This document shows, piece by piece, positions 31,464-39,915 of a stretch of 64,000 nucleotides of DNA. The stretch is from positions 57,382 through 121,381 of the forward strand of contig CAYWXK010000005.1 in the NCBI GenBank assembly GCA_964462515.1, in the 5' to 3' direction. Position numbers and translations under genes: made by a program. How positions within the stretch are numbered: position 1 is the stretch's first letter; every line of letters starts with the position of its first letter. The notes beneath the pieces are model-generated. The model made no database searches and was not told the DNA's origin. It saw only the letters and a program-made list of their open reading frames with translations. The stretch comes from CAYWXK01 sp964462515. Its GTDB lineage: Bacteria > Planctomycetota > Phycisphaerae > Sedimentisphaerales > Anaerobacaceae.

Positions 31464-33599
31464 CTATGGTGTTACAAGCTGTGTTCGGAAGGTTCTTTGC
31501 TCTCGCGGCAGCCATTTATTTTGTATGGGGCCTTGAGGCGTCGGAATAAGCAGTGTCCCATCATCGCTTAAAATGTAAAGGTCGTTAGTATCCGGGAACT
31601 GGAACATCGCTTCCGGCGTGAGTATCGAAAAGTAATCTATCACGGTCAGCGAACCTGTTGTCATCTCGTAGGAATATAGTATTTGCAGCGGTTCATCGGC
31701 TTCCGATTTATGCGAGCCGGCGATAACAACATATTGGCCGAGCGAGGGTGAATATTCGATGCTGCGTATGCCAAAGTTATCGAGGTCAAGCAATATCGGC
31801 GGGTCAAAATCCGGCTTTGCTCCGCTTAAAACTACTGCTTCGGGGTTATTAAGCTTTATAATCAATGCTTTTTTTACGCCTTCGACTTCCGGCTGAGGAT
31901 TTCTAAAGCCAATCAAGATGGCTTTTCCATCGGCTGTTGTAGAAAGACCTTCAATGTTTAAGCCTTTTTGTTTGGGAGCAAGCTCCGGAATTTGACGCGG
32001 GTCGATGTGACCATCATCCACTCCTATCGCATCAGCAAGACCTAACTTCCAAATAGAATCATACGCAATCAAATCGTCTATTAAATGAGTGTAATTGCCG
32101 TTGACCATAACCTGTATCTGTCCCCCGATTCTGGTAACGGTCGTTGCAAAGAATTGATAGCGGCTATACCAGTATTGTCCGTCTTTGTTTCTGCCGTGAG
32201 ACGTTATCCAGAATATTTTATTGTTAAACCAGGTTGCTCCTTCAATGTCGGCCTCTGGTTGGCAGGGGTCAAGATGTAAAAAGCATCCGATGTTTGGCTC
32301 TGCAACAGGAAATGAGCCGTTGTTTCTTGAATCATATATGCAAAGTCTGTTCCCTTCGTCATCGGCTACGATAAAGTGGTTTTCATCAATCGCCACAGCC
32401 GCAGAGGCATCAGATATTCCCCGGAACATCTCGAATGTTCTGGCTGTTACGGGGTCTGACCAGTCTGTTTCATTGAGGTTGCCTGAGGTATCACGTGCCT
32501 TTACTCTGTAGGCATATTTTGTGCCGTGTGTTAGAGTGTTTGGTTCAAAGACATTGCTATATTGCCAGCCGCTATCCGGGCCGTTGCCTGAGGTGCACTG
32601 GAAATAATATTCAACGCCATTTATGAGGTCGGTTGCTAAAGTTGCTACCATTTGAATTGAATTCGTCGAAGTAGTCAACGGCTCGACATCCCAGGTCATA
32701 ATAGTTGGCTGTGGCGCAATAAAATCAACGCCGTTCAGCCAATTTTCAGTAAGCACCTGCAGGTCATCTATGTCGCACCCGGATTTCCTCCATTGCCTGG
32801 CGAAAATTGCAAAATCATCAAAATCAACATCTAAATCTTCATCTAAGTCGCCATCCGGTTGATTTATAGGCAGCAGAGACAAAATCGCATTTTTTAGCAT
32901 TAACTTTCCATCGACTGTGGCATAATCGAAAAATTCATAAGTCAATGCCGGCAGTGCAAAAAAGATTCGCGGGCTATCCGGTGCGTAATAAGAACCATTA
33001 TAATAAGAAACTTCAGCTCCAATCCAGCGGGCGATTACAACATCGCCATTGAATGTAGCCACAACTTTGCCATAGCCTGCCGAACCTTGGTCGGAGTGGT
33101 CGATATCTTTGGACGTTGTGAAAATCTGCACCATCCCGGCAGCAGTATCGATGCCCGTAAAAATTGGGTCGTCCGGCTTAGTTATATTCAGGTGTGTGCA
33201 GGGATGGGCGCCGGTTCTGCTGCCCTTCAGCCAGTCCCAGAAGCTGTGCTCATCGCTTCGAGCAAGTTTGATGCTGTGGTTGAGGATAGGGGTGGGCAAT
33301 TCGTTCCAAAAATCAGGGTCACTATTGTAACTTCCGGCACGATTATTTGCTGAAATAATGATAAGGTCAGCGGTTTCAAGCTCAAGTTTCTTCAGGGTAT
33401 TTAGATTGTCAACGTATCTATTAGGGTCTATATGGACGATAACGTTGCCTCTGTAAAGGTTCTGCAGGAATTCCGTATAACCCCTTTCAAATTCGGCGTC
33501 ATACATTGTTACAATGATGACGTTAAACGGCTCACTTCTGGCAGTTGGTGTCAGAATTGTCAAAACCAAAAGCACCAATATCAGAGGATTGATTTTCAT
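31464..33599 (-). CDS. large exported protein: THUA-like N-domain, dockerin-like, FN3, DUF3616-like
   Basis: This 711-residue protein has a signal peptide (about 1-22). The first domain (about 23-240) has an amidotransferase-like or ThuA-like layout (NVIIVTMYDAEFERGYTEFL, ADLIIISANNRAGSYNSDPD) and may bind a sugar. A short dockerin-like module follows at about 245-290 (GDLDEDLDVDFDDFAIFARQW), in the middle of the protein and not at its end. A fibronectin type III-like segment (about 300-390; YAYRVKARDTSGNLNETDWS) comes next. The C-terminal 320 residues look like a beta-propeller of the DUF3616 type (AVAIDENHFIVADDEGNRLCIYD, IEGATWFNNKIFWITSHGR). The substrate is unknown. The gene stands alone, flanked by repeats and a divergent lipid operon. 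Confidence 0.7.
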   Translation of the reverse strand: MKINPLILVLLVLTILTPTARSEPFNVIIVTMYDAEFERGYTEFLQNLYRGNVIVHIDPNRYVDNLNTLKKLELETADLIIISANNRAGSYNSDPDFWNELPTPILNHSIKLARSDEHSFWDWLKGSRTGAHPCTHLNITKPDDPIFTGIDTAAGMVQIFTTSKDIDHSDQGSAGYGKVVATFNGDVVIARWIGAEVSYYNGSYYAPDSPRIFFALPALTYEFFDYATVDGKLMLKNAILSLLPINQPDGDLDEDLDVDFDDFAIFARQWRKSGCDIDDLQVLTENWLNGVDFIAPQPTIMTWDVEPLTTSTNSIQMVATLATDLINGVEYYFQCTSGNGPDSGWQYSNVFEPNTLTHGTKYAYRVKARDTSGNLNETDWSDPVTARTFEMFRGISDASAAVAIDENHFIVADDEGNRLCIYDSRNNGSFPVAEPNIGCFLHLDPCQPEADIEGATWFNNKIFWITSHGRNKDGQYWYSRYQFFATTVTRIGGQIQVMVNGNYTHLIDDLIAYDSIWKLGLADAIGVDDGHIDPRQIPELAPKQKGLNIEGLSTTADGKAILIGFRNPQPEVEGVKKALIIKLNNPEAVVLSGAKPDFDPPILLDLDNFGIRSIEYSPSLGQYVVIAGSHKSEADEPLQILYSYEMTTGSLTVIDYFSILTPEAMFQFPDTNDLYILSDDGTLLIPTPQGPIQNKWLPREQRTFRTQLVTP

Positions 33600-33902
33600 C
33601 CCCGCTCCCTAAAAAGGCGTATAACATAAACATTCATAATAAGTTGCCCTTCCTTAATCTAAATAACATTATATCAAAATAAGGACTTCAAAACAAGCTT
33701 TCCCAGCCGAATTGCTGCTATTTGGGTAGTAAAATATTAAGGCACATTCAGGAAGGCGTATCTGTATCGGCACTATAAAAAGTGAAAAAAGAGTGGAAAA
33801 ATGGTTGTTTATTGTATATCGTATTTTGTCTTATGTTGAACCCGCCGTGAAACGGCGGGCTAAATAACCAACGACTAAAGACCATTGACTAAATACCGAA
33901 GT
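33600..33902. other. divergent intergenic region with a GC hairpin
   Basis: This spacer separates the exported protein from the lipid operon. A perfect CCCGCCGT-GAA-ACGGCGGG hairpin lies at 33841-33859, about 45 bases ahead of the first dehydratase start, and could act on the operon's leader. Regulatory proteins and promoter elements cannot be assigned with confidence. Confidence 0.5.
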
Positions 33903-34370
33903 ATGCGATTTATACTTATTGACAAGGTTATTTCGTTAGAAAGCGGCAAGAAAATAAAGGCGGTCAAGAACGTTTCGCTGGCTGAGGAATATTTAGCCGA
34001 CCATTTTCCTACGTTTCCGGTGCTGCCGGGGGTGCTGTTGTTAGAAGGGCTGATTGAGTCGGCATCGTGGCTGGTGCGGGAGGTGGAAAATTTTGCTCAC
34101 AGTATGATATTGCTTGAACAGGCACGGAATGTAAAATATAAAAGTTTTTTGGCACCCGGTGGGCAGATAGAATACACGGTTGAAGCCAGGGCCATAGAAG
34201 AGAATGTCAGCAGCTTCAGGGGTGTTGGAATATCGGCTGGTGAACAGATTGTTGAGGCACGATTTGGGCTGAGGCATTTTAATCTTGCCGGGCAAAATCC
34301 TGCAATGGCAGCAGTGGATGACAGGATTATCGAAGATTTGAAAAAGCGGTGGAAACTGCTTTGGCGTTAA
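33903..34370 (+). CDS. FabZ-like 3-hydroxyacyl-ACP dehydratase (hot-dog fold)
   Basis: This 155-residue hot-dog fold protein would remove water from a 3-hydroxyacyl chain held on the carrier protein. The catalytic pair of FabZ is present: His34 in DHFPTFPVLPG and Glu48 in LLLEGL. The ATG at 33903 gives a start aligned with the second dehydratase; the longer frame begins at a TTG with poor context. It is the first gene of the five-gene lipid operon. It is clearly a paralogue of the gene at 34909-35406, sharing KNVSLAEEYLADHFP-like and KNVTLAEEYLHDHFP-like segments. Confidence 0.88.
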   Translation: MRFILIDKVISLESGKKIKAVKNVSLAEEYLADHFPTFPVLPGVLLLEGLIESASWLVREVENFAHSMILLEQARNVKYKSFLAPGGQIEYTVEARAIEENVSSFRGVGISAGEQIVEARFGLRHFNLAGQNPAMAAVDDRIIEDLKKRWKLLWR

Positions 34371-34434
34371 ATTTAGAATTTTCGTTCAAAAAAAGGATTG
34401 TAAAGAGGCCGAATTTACCGGAGGTAAAACAAGC

Positions 34435-34830
34435 ATGGCAATGAGTCGGGACGAGATTTTTCAACAGGTTCAGGGAGTTCTGGTTGATGCTTTAGGAGTT
34501 GACGACAATGAGGTTACGCCTGAGGCGACATTGATGGGGGACCTGGGAGCCGAAAGCATCGATTTTCTGGATATTGTGTTTCGATTGGAAAAGGCCTTTG
34601 GAATAAAAATTCCTCGGGAAGAACTATTTCCTGCGGAGAGCCTGATGAATAATTCTCAATTTGTCGTCAACGGAAAATTGACCGAGGCAGGACTAAGCGA
34701 ACTGCGAAAGAAAATGCCGCATACCGACCTTACCGAATTTGAGAAGGACCCCAATATCAACAAACTCGGTAACCTGTTTAACGTCAAGGCAATTGTAAAT
34801 TACGTTGAGAACAAGCTGAATGCACCATAA
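34435..34830 (+). CDS. enlarged acyl carrier protein
   Basis: This is a phosphopantetheine carrier protein. The attachment serine is Ser41 in DLGAESIDFLDIVFRLEKAFG, matching the DSLD-type motif with Ile in place of Leu. At 131 residues it is about 50 longer than a standard carrier: the extra segment sits between helix II and the last helix (about residues 67-112), before NVKAIVNYVENKL, which matches the usual C-terminal helix. The ATG at 34435 has a GGAGG twelve bases upstream. It is sandwiched between two dehydratases and is the likely substrate carrier for the whole operon; I infer that it is loaded by enzymes encoded elsewhere. Confidence 0.9.
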   Translation: MAMSRDEIFQQVQGVLVDALGVDDNEVTPEATLMGDLGAESIDFLDIVFRLEKAFGIKIPREELFPAESLMNNSQFVVNGKLTEAGLSELRKKMPHTDLTEFEKDPNINKLGNLFNVKAIVNYVENKLNAP

Positions 34831-34908
34831 TGACGGTAGTGATTTTTGAATTTTCGTGGCGGCAGGGTTATATGGAAGTAAACCTGCCGCTTGTTTTAGT
34901 GCTGGAAG

Positions 34909-35406
34909 ATGCGCTGGATCTGGATAGATAAGTTTATTGAGTTCAAGAGCGGCCAGCGAGCAGTGGCAATTAAAAATGTTACGCTGGCTGAAGAGTATCT
35001 GCACGACCATTTTCCGGGCTTTCCTGTTATGCCGGAGAGCTTAATGATTGAGGCGATGGCGCAGACATCAGGCATTCTGGTCGGCGAGGCAAAAAAGTTT
35101 CAGGAAAAGGTAATCCTGGCAAAGATAAAGAAGGCGGTGTTCTTTGATTACGTAAGGCCGGGTGACACAATAAAAATAGAAGCGGCTATTGAATCCATCG
35201 CCCCTGAAGCGGCAAGCACAACCGGCAAGATAACCTGCGGCGATAAGTTAATTGCCGAGATAGATTTGATGTTTAGTCATATAGACCAGAACCTCGCAGG
35301 TAAGGAGTTCCCGAAGGAAAACTTTGTGTTCACAGGTATGTTCGAGTCACTTCTACGAGATGTGCTTATAGCCGGTGCACAGCAGAAGCCGGAGCAAGAC
35401 CAATGA
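34909..35406 (+). CDS. second FabZ-like dehydratase
   Basis: This 165-residue hot-dog fold protein is a paralogue of the gene at 33903-34370. It retains His34 and Glu48 of the FabZ active site (HFPGFPVMPESLMIEAMAQT). The conserved Gly of PG at residue 43 is replaced by Glu (PESL), which may alter the substrate tunnel entrance. The rest of the fold is recognisable (KAVFFDYVRPGDTIKIEA). Its stop codon overlaps the start of the first ketosynthase by four bases (ATGA). Confidence 0.88.
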   Translation: MRWIWIDKFIEFKSGQRAVAIKNVTLAEEYLHDHFPGFPVMPESLMIEAMAQTSGILVGEAKKFQEKVILAKIKKAVFFDYVRPGDTIKIEAAIESIAPEAASTTGKITCGDKLIAEIDLMFSHIDQNLAGKEFPKENFVFTGMFESLLRDVLIAGAQQKPEQDQ

Positions 35407-36716
35407 AATCGGCTCGCGTGGTGATAACCGGCTTCGGTGCGATATCCCCTCTCGGATTGACTGTCAAGGATATGTGGGCCGGTCTTTGTGCCGGCAGATG
35501 TGGAATCAGCAGGATTACATCATTTGACCCCACGGGCTTTGGCTGCAAAATAGCCGGCCAGGTCCCTCCATACAACATACAGCAGTTTGTGCCGAAGAGC
35601 TATCGCAAGGGCGTTAAGCTGATGTCGAGGGACATTGAGCTGGCGGTCATAGCAGCACACGAGGCGCTGACAAGCGGCGGTCTTATTACAAAAGGTATCG
35701 ACCCGGAAAAGGTCAATATCAATCCGCAGCGCACCGCAATCAATCTGGGAGCCGGCCTTATCAGTTGCGACCTGGTTGAACTGGCGCCGGCAGTTGCGAC
35801 GAGCGTTAGTGATGGGATGTTTGACATCCGTAAATGGGGCAAACAGGGTCTTGAGCTTGTTCCGCCGCTGTGGCTGTTGAAGTATCTGCCCAATATGCTC
35901 GCCTGCCATATAAGTATCATTCACGATATTCAAGGCCCAAGCAACACAATTACCTGCGCGGAGGCTTCCAGTCATATAGCGATAGGTGAAGCGGCACAGA
36001 TTATTGCCCGTGGAGATAGTGACATCGCTCTGGCCGGCGGTGCTGAAACAAAAGTTACTCCGATGGGTATTACCCGCCAGTGCCTGCTAAAAAGAGCCAC
36101 TACGGAAAATAACGACCTGCCAAATTCTGCTTGCAGGCCGTTTGACATCAATGCTAAAGGCTCGGTTTTTGGAGAGGCCGCCGGCATTGTGATACTCGAA
36201 AATCCAGAACATGCCAGGAAACGAGGTGCGAAGATTTACGCTGAAATAGCCGGCATCGGGCAGAGCACGAGCATCAATGCGGCTTACGAGCATATCGAGC
36301 CGGATGGCAAAGGCATTCAAGTAGCCATAGAAAAAGCAATGACGGATGCAGGGATAAAGCCGGAGGAGCTTGACCTGATTATTCCGCACGGAACAGGTAT
36401 TCCTGCGGATGATTTGGCTGAGGCAAAGGCAATTTATGCCGCCATCGGAGAGGCAGCAAGTAAAATAGCAGTCTGGCCGACTAAAAGTATGCTAAGTAAC
36501 ACAGCAGCTGCAGGTGGAGCGCTCGATGTTATCGCCGCGATTTGCGCAATGGCTGATGCTAAGATACCTGCTGCAAAGAACTTTGACAAAAAAGCAGATG
36601 GTTGTGAGCTGAACATTGTAACACAGCCTCAGCAAAAAAAGATTTGTTATGCACTATGCTGTAGTTATACGTTCGGCGGACAAACAGCGGCGGTCGTGTT
36701 GAAACAACCTGACTGA
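35403..36716 (+). CDS. divergent ketosynthase (Cys-His-Asn), KAS II fold
   Basis: This 437-residue beta-ketoacyl-ACP synthase would condense acyl chains on the carrier. It has the N-terminal VVITGFGAISPLG of KAS II enzymes. The nucleophile Cys185 is present but in an unusual setting, ITCAEASSH in place of TACAS/T. The first His is kept (His329 in IPHGTGIPADD). The second catalytic His is replaced by Asn366 (TKSMLSNTAAAGGA where GH is expected), while the Lys361 before it is kept. The tail has YTFGGQT in place of FGFGGTN. It may be a chain-length-type partner or a KS with a KAS III-like triad; no activity can be claimed. Its start overlaps the second dehydratase gene and it precedes the canonical KS. 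Confidence 0.9.
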   Translation: MKSARVVITGFGAISPLGLTVKDMWAGLCAGRCGISRITSFDPTGFGCKIAGQVPPYNIQQFVPKSYRKGVKLMSRDIELAVIAAHEALTSGGLITKGIDPEKVNINPQRTAINLGAGLISCDLVELAPAVATSVSDGMFDIRKWGKQGLELVPPLWLLKYLPNMLACHISIIHDIQGPSNTITCAEASSHIAIGEAAQIIARGDSDIALAGGAETKVTPMGITRQCLLKRATTENNDLPNSACRPFDINAKGSVFGEAAGIVILENPEHARKRGAKIYAEIAGIGQSTSINAAYEHIEPDGKGIQVAIEKAMTDAGIKPEELDLIIPHGTGIPADDLAEAKAIYAAIGEAASKIAVWPTKSMLSNTAAAGGALDVIAAICAMADAKIPAAKNFDKKADGCELNIVTQPQQKKICYALCCSYTFGGQTAAVVLKQPD

Positions 36717-36803
36717 ATTTAGAATGTCGAATAATGAATTTCGAATACAGAACGCCGAATTATGAATAATAAAGAGTATATGATAACCTTCGAGGACAAT
36801 TAA

Positions 36804-38117
36804 GTGACTGAGCGGGTAGTTATAACAGGAATGGGCATCATGTGTCCTCTGGGGCACGATGTCGAGACGGTCTGGGAGGCAGTGTTGGCAGGCAAAAGTG
36901 GAATGGCCAAAACCACCATTTTTGACGCCTCTACGTATCCAACAACATTCGACGCTGAGGTTAAAGATTACGACTTGAAAAAGTACACAAAAAATCTACA
37001 CCTGCACAAACATAGTAATCGGGGCTCCGCATTTGCGATTGGCGCGACGGTGCAAGCCTGTCGGCTGGCCAGAATTGATGTTGAAACATCGCAGCCAAGC
37101 GATGGAATAGACCGTGATAGGTTGGGGATTTATCTTGGTGCAGGAGAAGGCTCCATTGACAATGATGCTTTTTTTGCTGCGATAGCTGAAGGATGGGACC
37201 CGGTCAAAAACCAGATGAATTGGGACGGCTGGGCCCACGTAGCTTTTGGCAAGATGGACCCGATGCGTGAGCTTGAGCAGGAGCCGAATATGCCCGCTGC
37301 GCATATTGCGATGCTTACCGGAGCGCGCGGGCCGGTAAGAAGCTGCCTTACCGCCTGCGCAGCGAGCACACAGGCAGTCGGCGAGGCGATGATGTTAATC
37401 AGAAGAGGCAATGCGGATGTAGTGATTGCCGGCGGGGCACATTCGATGATACATCCGCTGGGCGTTATGGGCTTTAACCGTTTAACCGCCTTATCGACGA
37501 GAAACGACAGCCCACAGACGGCGTCGAGGCCGTTTTCAGTCAGCAGGGATGGCTTCGTGCTCGGCGAAGGTGCGGCGATTTTGATTCTCGAAAGTTTGAC
37601 ATCGGCAAAAAAGAGAGGCGTAGAAATTTTGGTCGAAGTCATCGGCTACGGCAGCAGCTCCGATGCGTTTAGGATTACCGATATGCACGAGGAAGGCCGA
37701 GGCCCAATCCAGGCGATGAATGCAGCAATAGCTGACGCCGGCATCAGCTATAAAGATGTGGACTACATAAATACGCACGGCACCAGCACAGCCGAGAACG
37801 ACTTGATTGAGACCAAGGCCATCAAAGCAGTCTTCAAGGAAAGAGCCAAAAGTGTCCCTGCCAGCAGTGTCAAGAGCGTGTTAGGCCATCTAATCGGCGC
37901 AGCCGGTGCAGCAGAACTGATTACGTGCGTTCTTGCGATACGAGATAATATCGTCCCGCCGACGATGAACCTGAATGACCCTGACCCAAAGCTCGATTTG
38001 GATTATGTGCCGAACAAGGCCAGAAGGATGCTGGTCAATGTTGCAATGAATGAATCCTTCGGTTTCGGCGGACAGAATAATGTGGTGATTATTAAAAGAT
38101 ATAGAGACACGGATTAA
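36804..38117 (+). CDS. beta-ketoacyl-ACP synthase II, canonical active site
   Basis: This 437-residue condensing enzyme is complete by motif: Cys185 in CLTACAASTQ, His325 in INTHGTSTAEND, Lys357 and His362 in SVKSVLGHLIGAAGA, and NESFGFGGQNN at the end. It starts with GTG at 36804, with GAGGACAATTAA before it. It is the same length as its neighbour at 35403-36716, so the pair may act as a heterodimer, as in type II polyketide systems (inference). Together with two dehydratases and one carrier protein it forms the core of a chain-building operon; ketoreductase and enoyl reductase are not encoded here. Confidence 0.93.
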   Translation: MTERVVITGMGIMCPLGHDVETVWEAVLAGKSGMAKTTIFDASTYPTTFDAEVKDYDLKKYTKNLHLHKHSNRGSAFAIGATVQACRLARIDVETSQPSDGIDRDRLGIYLGAGEGSIDNDAFFAAIAEGWDPVKNQMNWDGWAHVAFGKMDPMRELEQEPNMPAAHIAMLTGARGPVRSCLTACAASTQAVGEAMMLIRRGNADVVIAGGAHSMIHPLGVMGFNRLTALSTRNDSPQTASRPFSVSRDGFVLGEGAAILILESLTSAKKRGVEILVEVIGYGSSSDAFRITDMHEEGRGPIQAMNAAIADAGISYKDVDYINTHGTSTAENDLIETKAIKAVFKERAKSVPASSVKSVLGHLIGAAGAAELITCVLAIRDNIVPPTMNLNDPDPKLDLDYVPNKARRMLVNVAMNESFGFGGQNNVVIIKRYRDTD

Positions 38118-38182
38118 CACAGATTTGCACTGAATTGAAATAGACGATACCCGACCAAACACGAGGCATAAGGCACAAGAAG

Positions 38183-39460
38183 ATGATAGATATAAAGCAA
38201 ATACGTGAAAACCCGGAGAGATTTGAAAAGGCAGCCAGAGATAAAAACTTCGATGTTAACATCAGAGAATTATGGCGGCTGGACCAGGAGATGATGGACG
38301 TAAAAAGAAAATTGCAGGATATTGCCACTGAGAAAAATAAAATCGGCAAATCAATTCCAAAGCTGTCCGGGGACGAGAAACAAGCTGCATTAGAAAAACT
38401 ATCAAAGTTGAAACAAGATGAGTCGGCTTACGAGACCAGGATTGCACAGCTTCAGCCCAAAATAGACGAACTGATGCTGCTTGTGCCTCAGCCGGCTGAC
38501 GACGATGTGCCGTTGGGTAAAGATGACACTGAGAACGTTGAGATAAAAAGAGTAGATGAGGTCCGGCAATTTGACTTTGAGCCGAAAGACCACGTGCAGT
38601 TGGGAACGGCTCTTGGTATCATCGATGTTGAGCGAGGGGTAAAGCTATCTGGAACGAGAAATTATTTTCTGAAAGGTGATGGCACATTATTGCACTGGGC
38701 AGTGCTGCGGTTTGCGATGGATTTTATGGTCGGCAGAGGATATACCCCCCTTGCGGTACCGCTTCTTATGAAGGATGAGGCGATGCGAGGGACAGGTTAT
38801 TATCCCGGCTCTGAGGAGCAAACATATCGGATGGAAAAAGATGAGCTTAGTTTAGCCGGCACTGCTGAAGTGCCGCTGACGGCTTACAGAATGGGAGAGA
38901 TATTGGATGCTGATGAGCTGCCGTTAAAATATGTGGCCCTTTCGAGCTGTTTTAGGCGTGAGGCCGGTGCAGCAGGTAAAGACACTTACGGCCTTTACAG
39001 AATTCACCAGTTCGATAAGGTTGAGCAGGTGGTCATCTGCAAAAATAGCGTCGAAGAAAGTAATAAATTTCACGAGGAGATTTTGGCAAATGCCGAGGCG
39101 ATAATGCAGGCGCTGGAACTGCCCTACCGTGTTGTCGTTGTCTGCACCGGTGACTTAGGCAGAGGCCAGGCAAAAAAATACGACATCGAAGCGTGGATGC
39201 CCTCGCGCGGCAATTACTGCGAGACACACAGCGCAAGTAAATTCTACGAATTCCAGGCACGGCGAATGAACCTTCGCTATAAAGACCCTGCGACAAAGAA
39301 GAATTTATTTTGTCATACGCTCAATAACACTGTAATCGCCTCGCCTCGAATCCTAATACCTATCTTAGAGCTTTACCAGAATTCAGATGGCTCAATCGCG
39401 ATACCAAAAGTCCTACGACCATATATGAACGGCAAAGAAAAGATAATTTGTAGTTCATAG
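38183..39460 (+). CDS. serS: seryl-tRNA synthetase
   Basis: This 425-residue class II synthetase charges serine onto tRNA-Ser. The N-terminal coiled-coil arm (about 28-105; rich in Lys, Glu and Gln) is followed by class II motif 2 (SCFRREAGAAGKDTYGLYRIHQF) and motif 3 (NTVIASPRILIPILELYQN). The length is normal. The ATG at 38183 begins MIDIKQIRENPERFEKA, which is typical. It follows the lipid operon by 65 bases on the same strand. Confidence 0.97.
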   Translation: MIDIKQIRENPERFEKAARDKNFDVNIRELWRLDQEMMDVKRKLQDIATEKNKIGKSIPKLSGDEKQAALEKLSKLKQDESAYETRIAQLQPKIDELMLLVPQPADDDVPLGKDDTENVEIKRVDEVRQFDFEPKDHVQLGTALGIIDVERGVKLSGTRNYFLKGDGTLLHWAVLRFAMDFMVGRGYTPLAVPLLMKDEAMRGTGYYPGSEEQTYRMEKDELSLAGTAEVPLTAYRMGEILDADELPLKYVALSSCFRREAGAAGKDTYGLYRIHQFDKVEQVVICKNSVEESNKFHEEILANAEAIMQALELPYRVVVVCTGDLGRGQAKKYDIEAWMPSRGNYCETHSASKFYEFQARRMNLRYKDPATKKNLFCHTLNNTVIASPRILIPILELYQNSDGSIAIPKVLRPYMNGKEKIICSS

Positions 39461-39499
39461 TCTCTTGTTTGTATTTCATTGTTTGGAGTAAGACCGGAT

Positions 39500-39850
39500 A
39501 TGAATAGAATTGTGCCGATACTTCTGCTGATTGGTTCGAATATGTTTATGACTTACGCCTGGTATGGTCATTTGAAGGACCTCAAGGGTAAGCCGATTCT
39601 TATAGCAATTGTAGTAAGCTGGGGCGTTGCGTTTTTGGAATACTGCCTGCAGGTGCCGGCCAACCGAATCGGCTTCCAGTTCTATTCGCTTTCACAGTTG
39701 AAAGTCATACAGGAGATTGTAACGATAAGCGTATTTGCGGTGTTTTGCGTGGTTTATATGAAAGAGCCGCTCAAGCTTGATTTCCTTTGGGCCGCCTTGT
39801 GTCTTGCCGGTGCTGCCTACTTTATGTTCCGCCACCTGGCCACACCGTAG
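39500..39850 (+). CDS. DUF486 small membrane protein
   Basis: This 116-residue protein has four predicted membrane helices (PILLLIGSNMFMTYAWY, PILIAIVVSWGVAFLEYCLQVPANRIG, LKVIQEIVTISVFAVFCVVYM and WAALCLAGAAYFMF). The sequence, with its QVPANRIG word, fits the DUF486 family of small multidrug-resistance-like proteins of unknown role. The ATG at 39500 is preferred over a TTG at 39479 because it has GGAG upstream. It stands alone between serS and comEC. Confidence 0.85.
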   Translation: MNRIVPILLLIGSNMFMTYAWYGHLKDLKGKPILIAIVVSWGVAFLEYCLQVPANRIGFQFYSLSQLKVIQEIVTISVFAVFCVVYMKEPLKLDFLWAALCLAGAAYFMFRHLATP

Positions 39851-39915
39851 GGAGTAGTAAAAGTCTGTAAACATCTTACAAACAAAAGTGCTCACACCAA
39901 AACATGCCGTGAAAG

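Noticed and set aside
38103..38180. Possible tRNA or regulatory RNA between KS2 and serS
   Set aside because: The GACACGGATTAACACAGATT sequence is a dispersed repeat word also seen near 9335-9420; no cloverleaf can be drawn.
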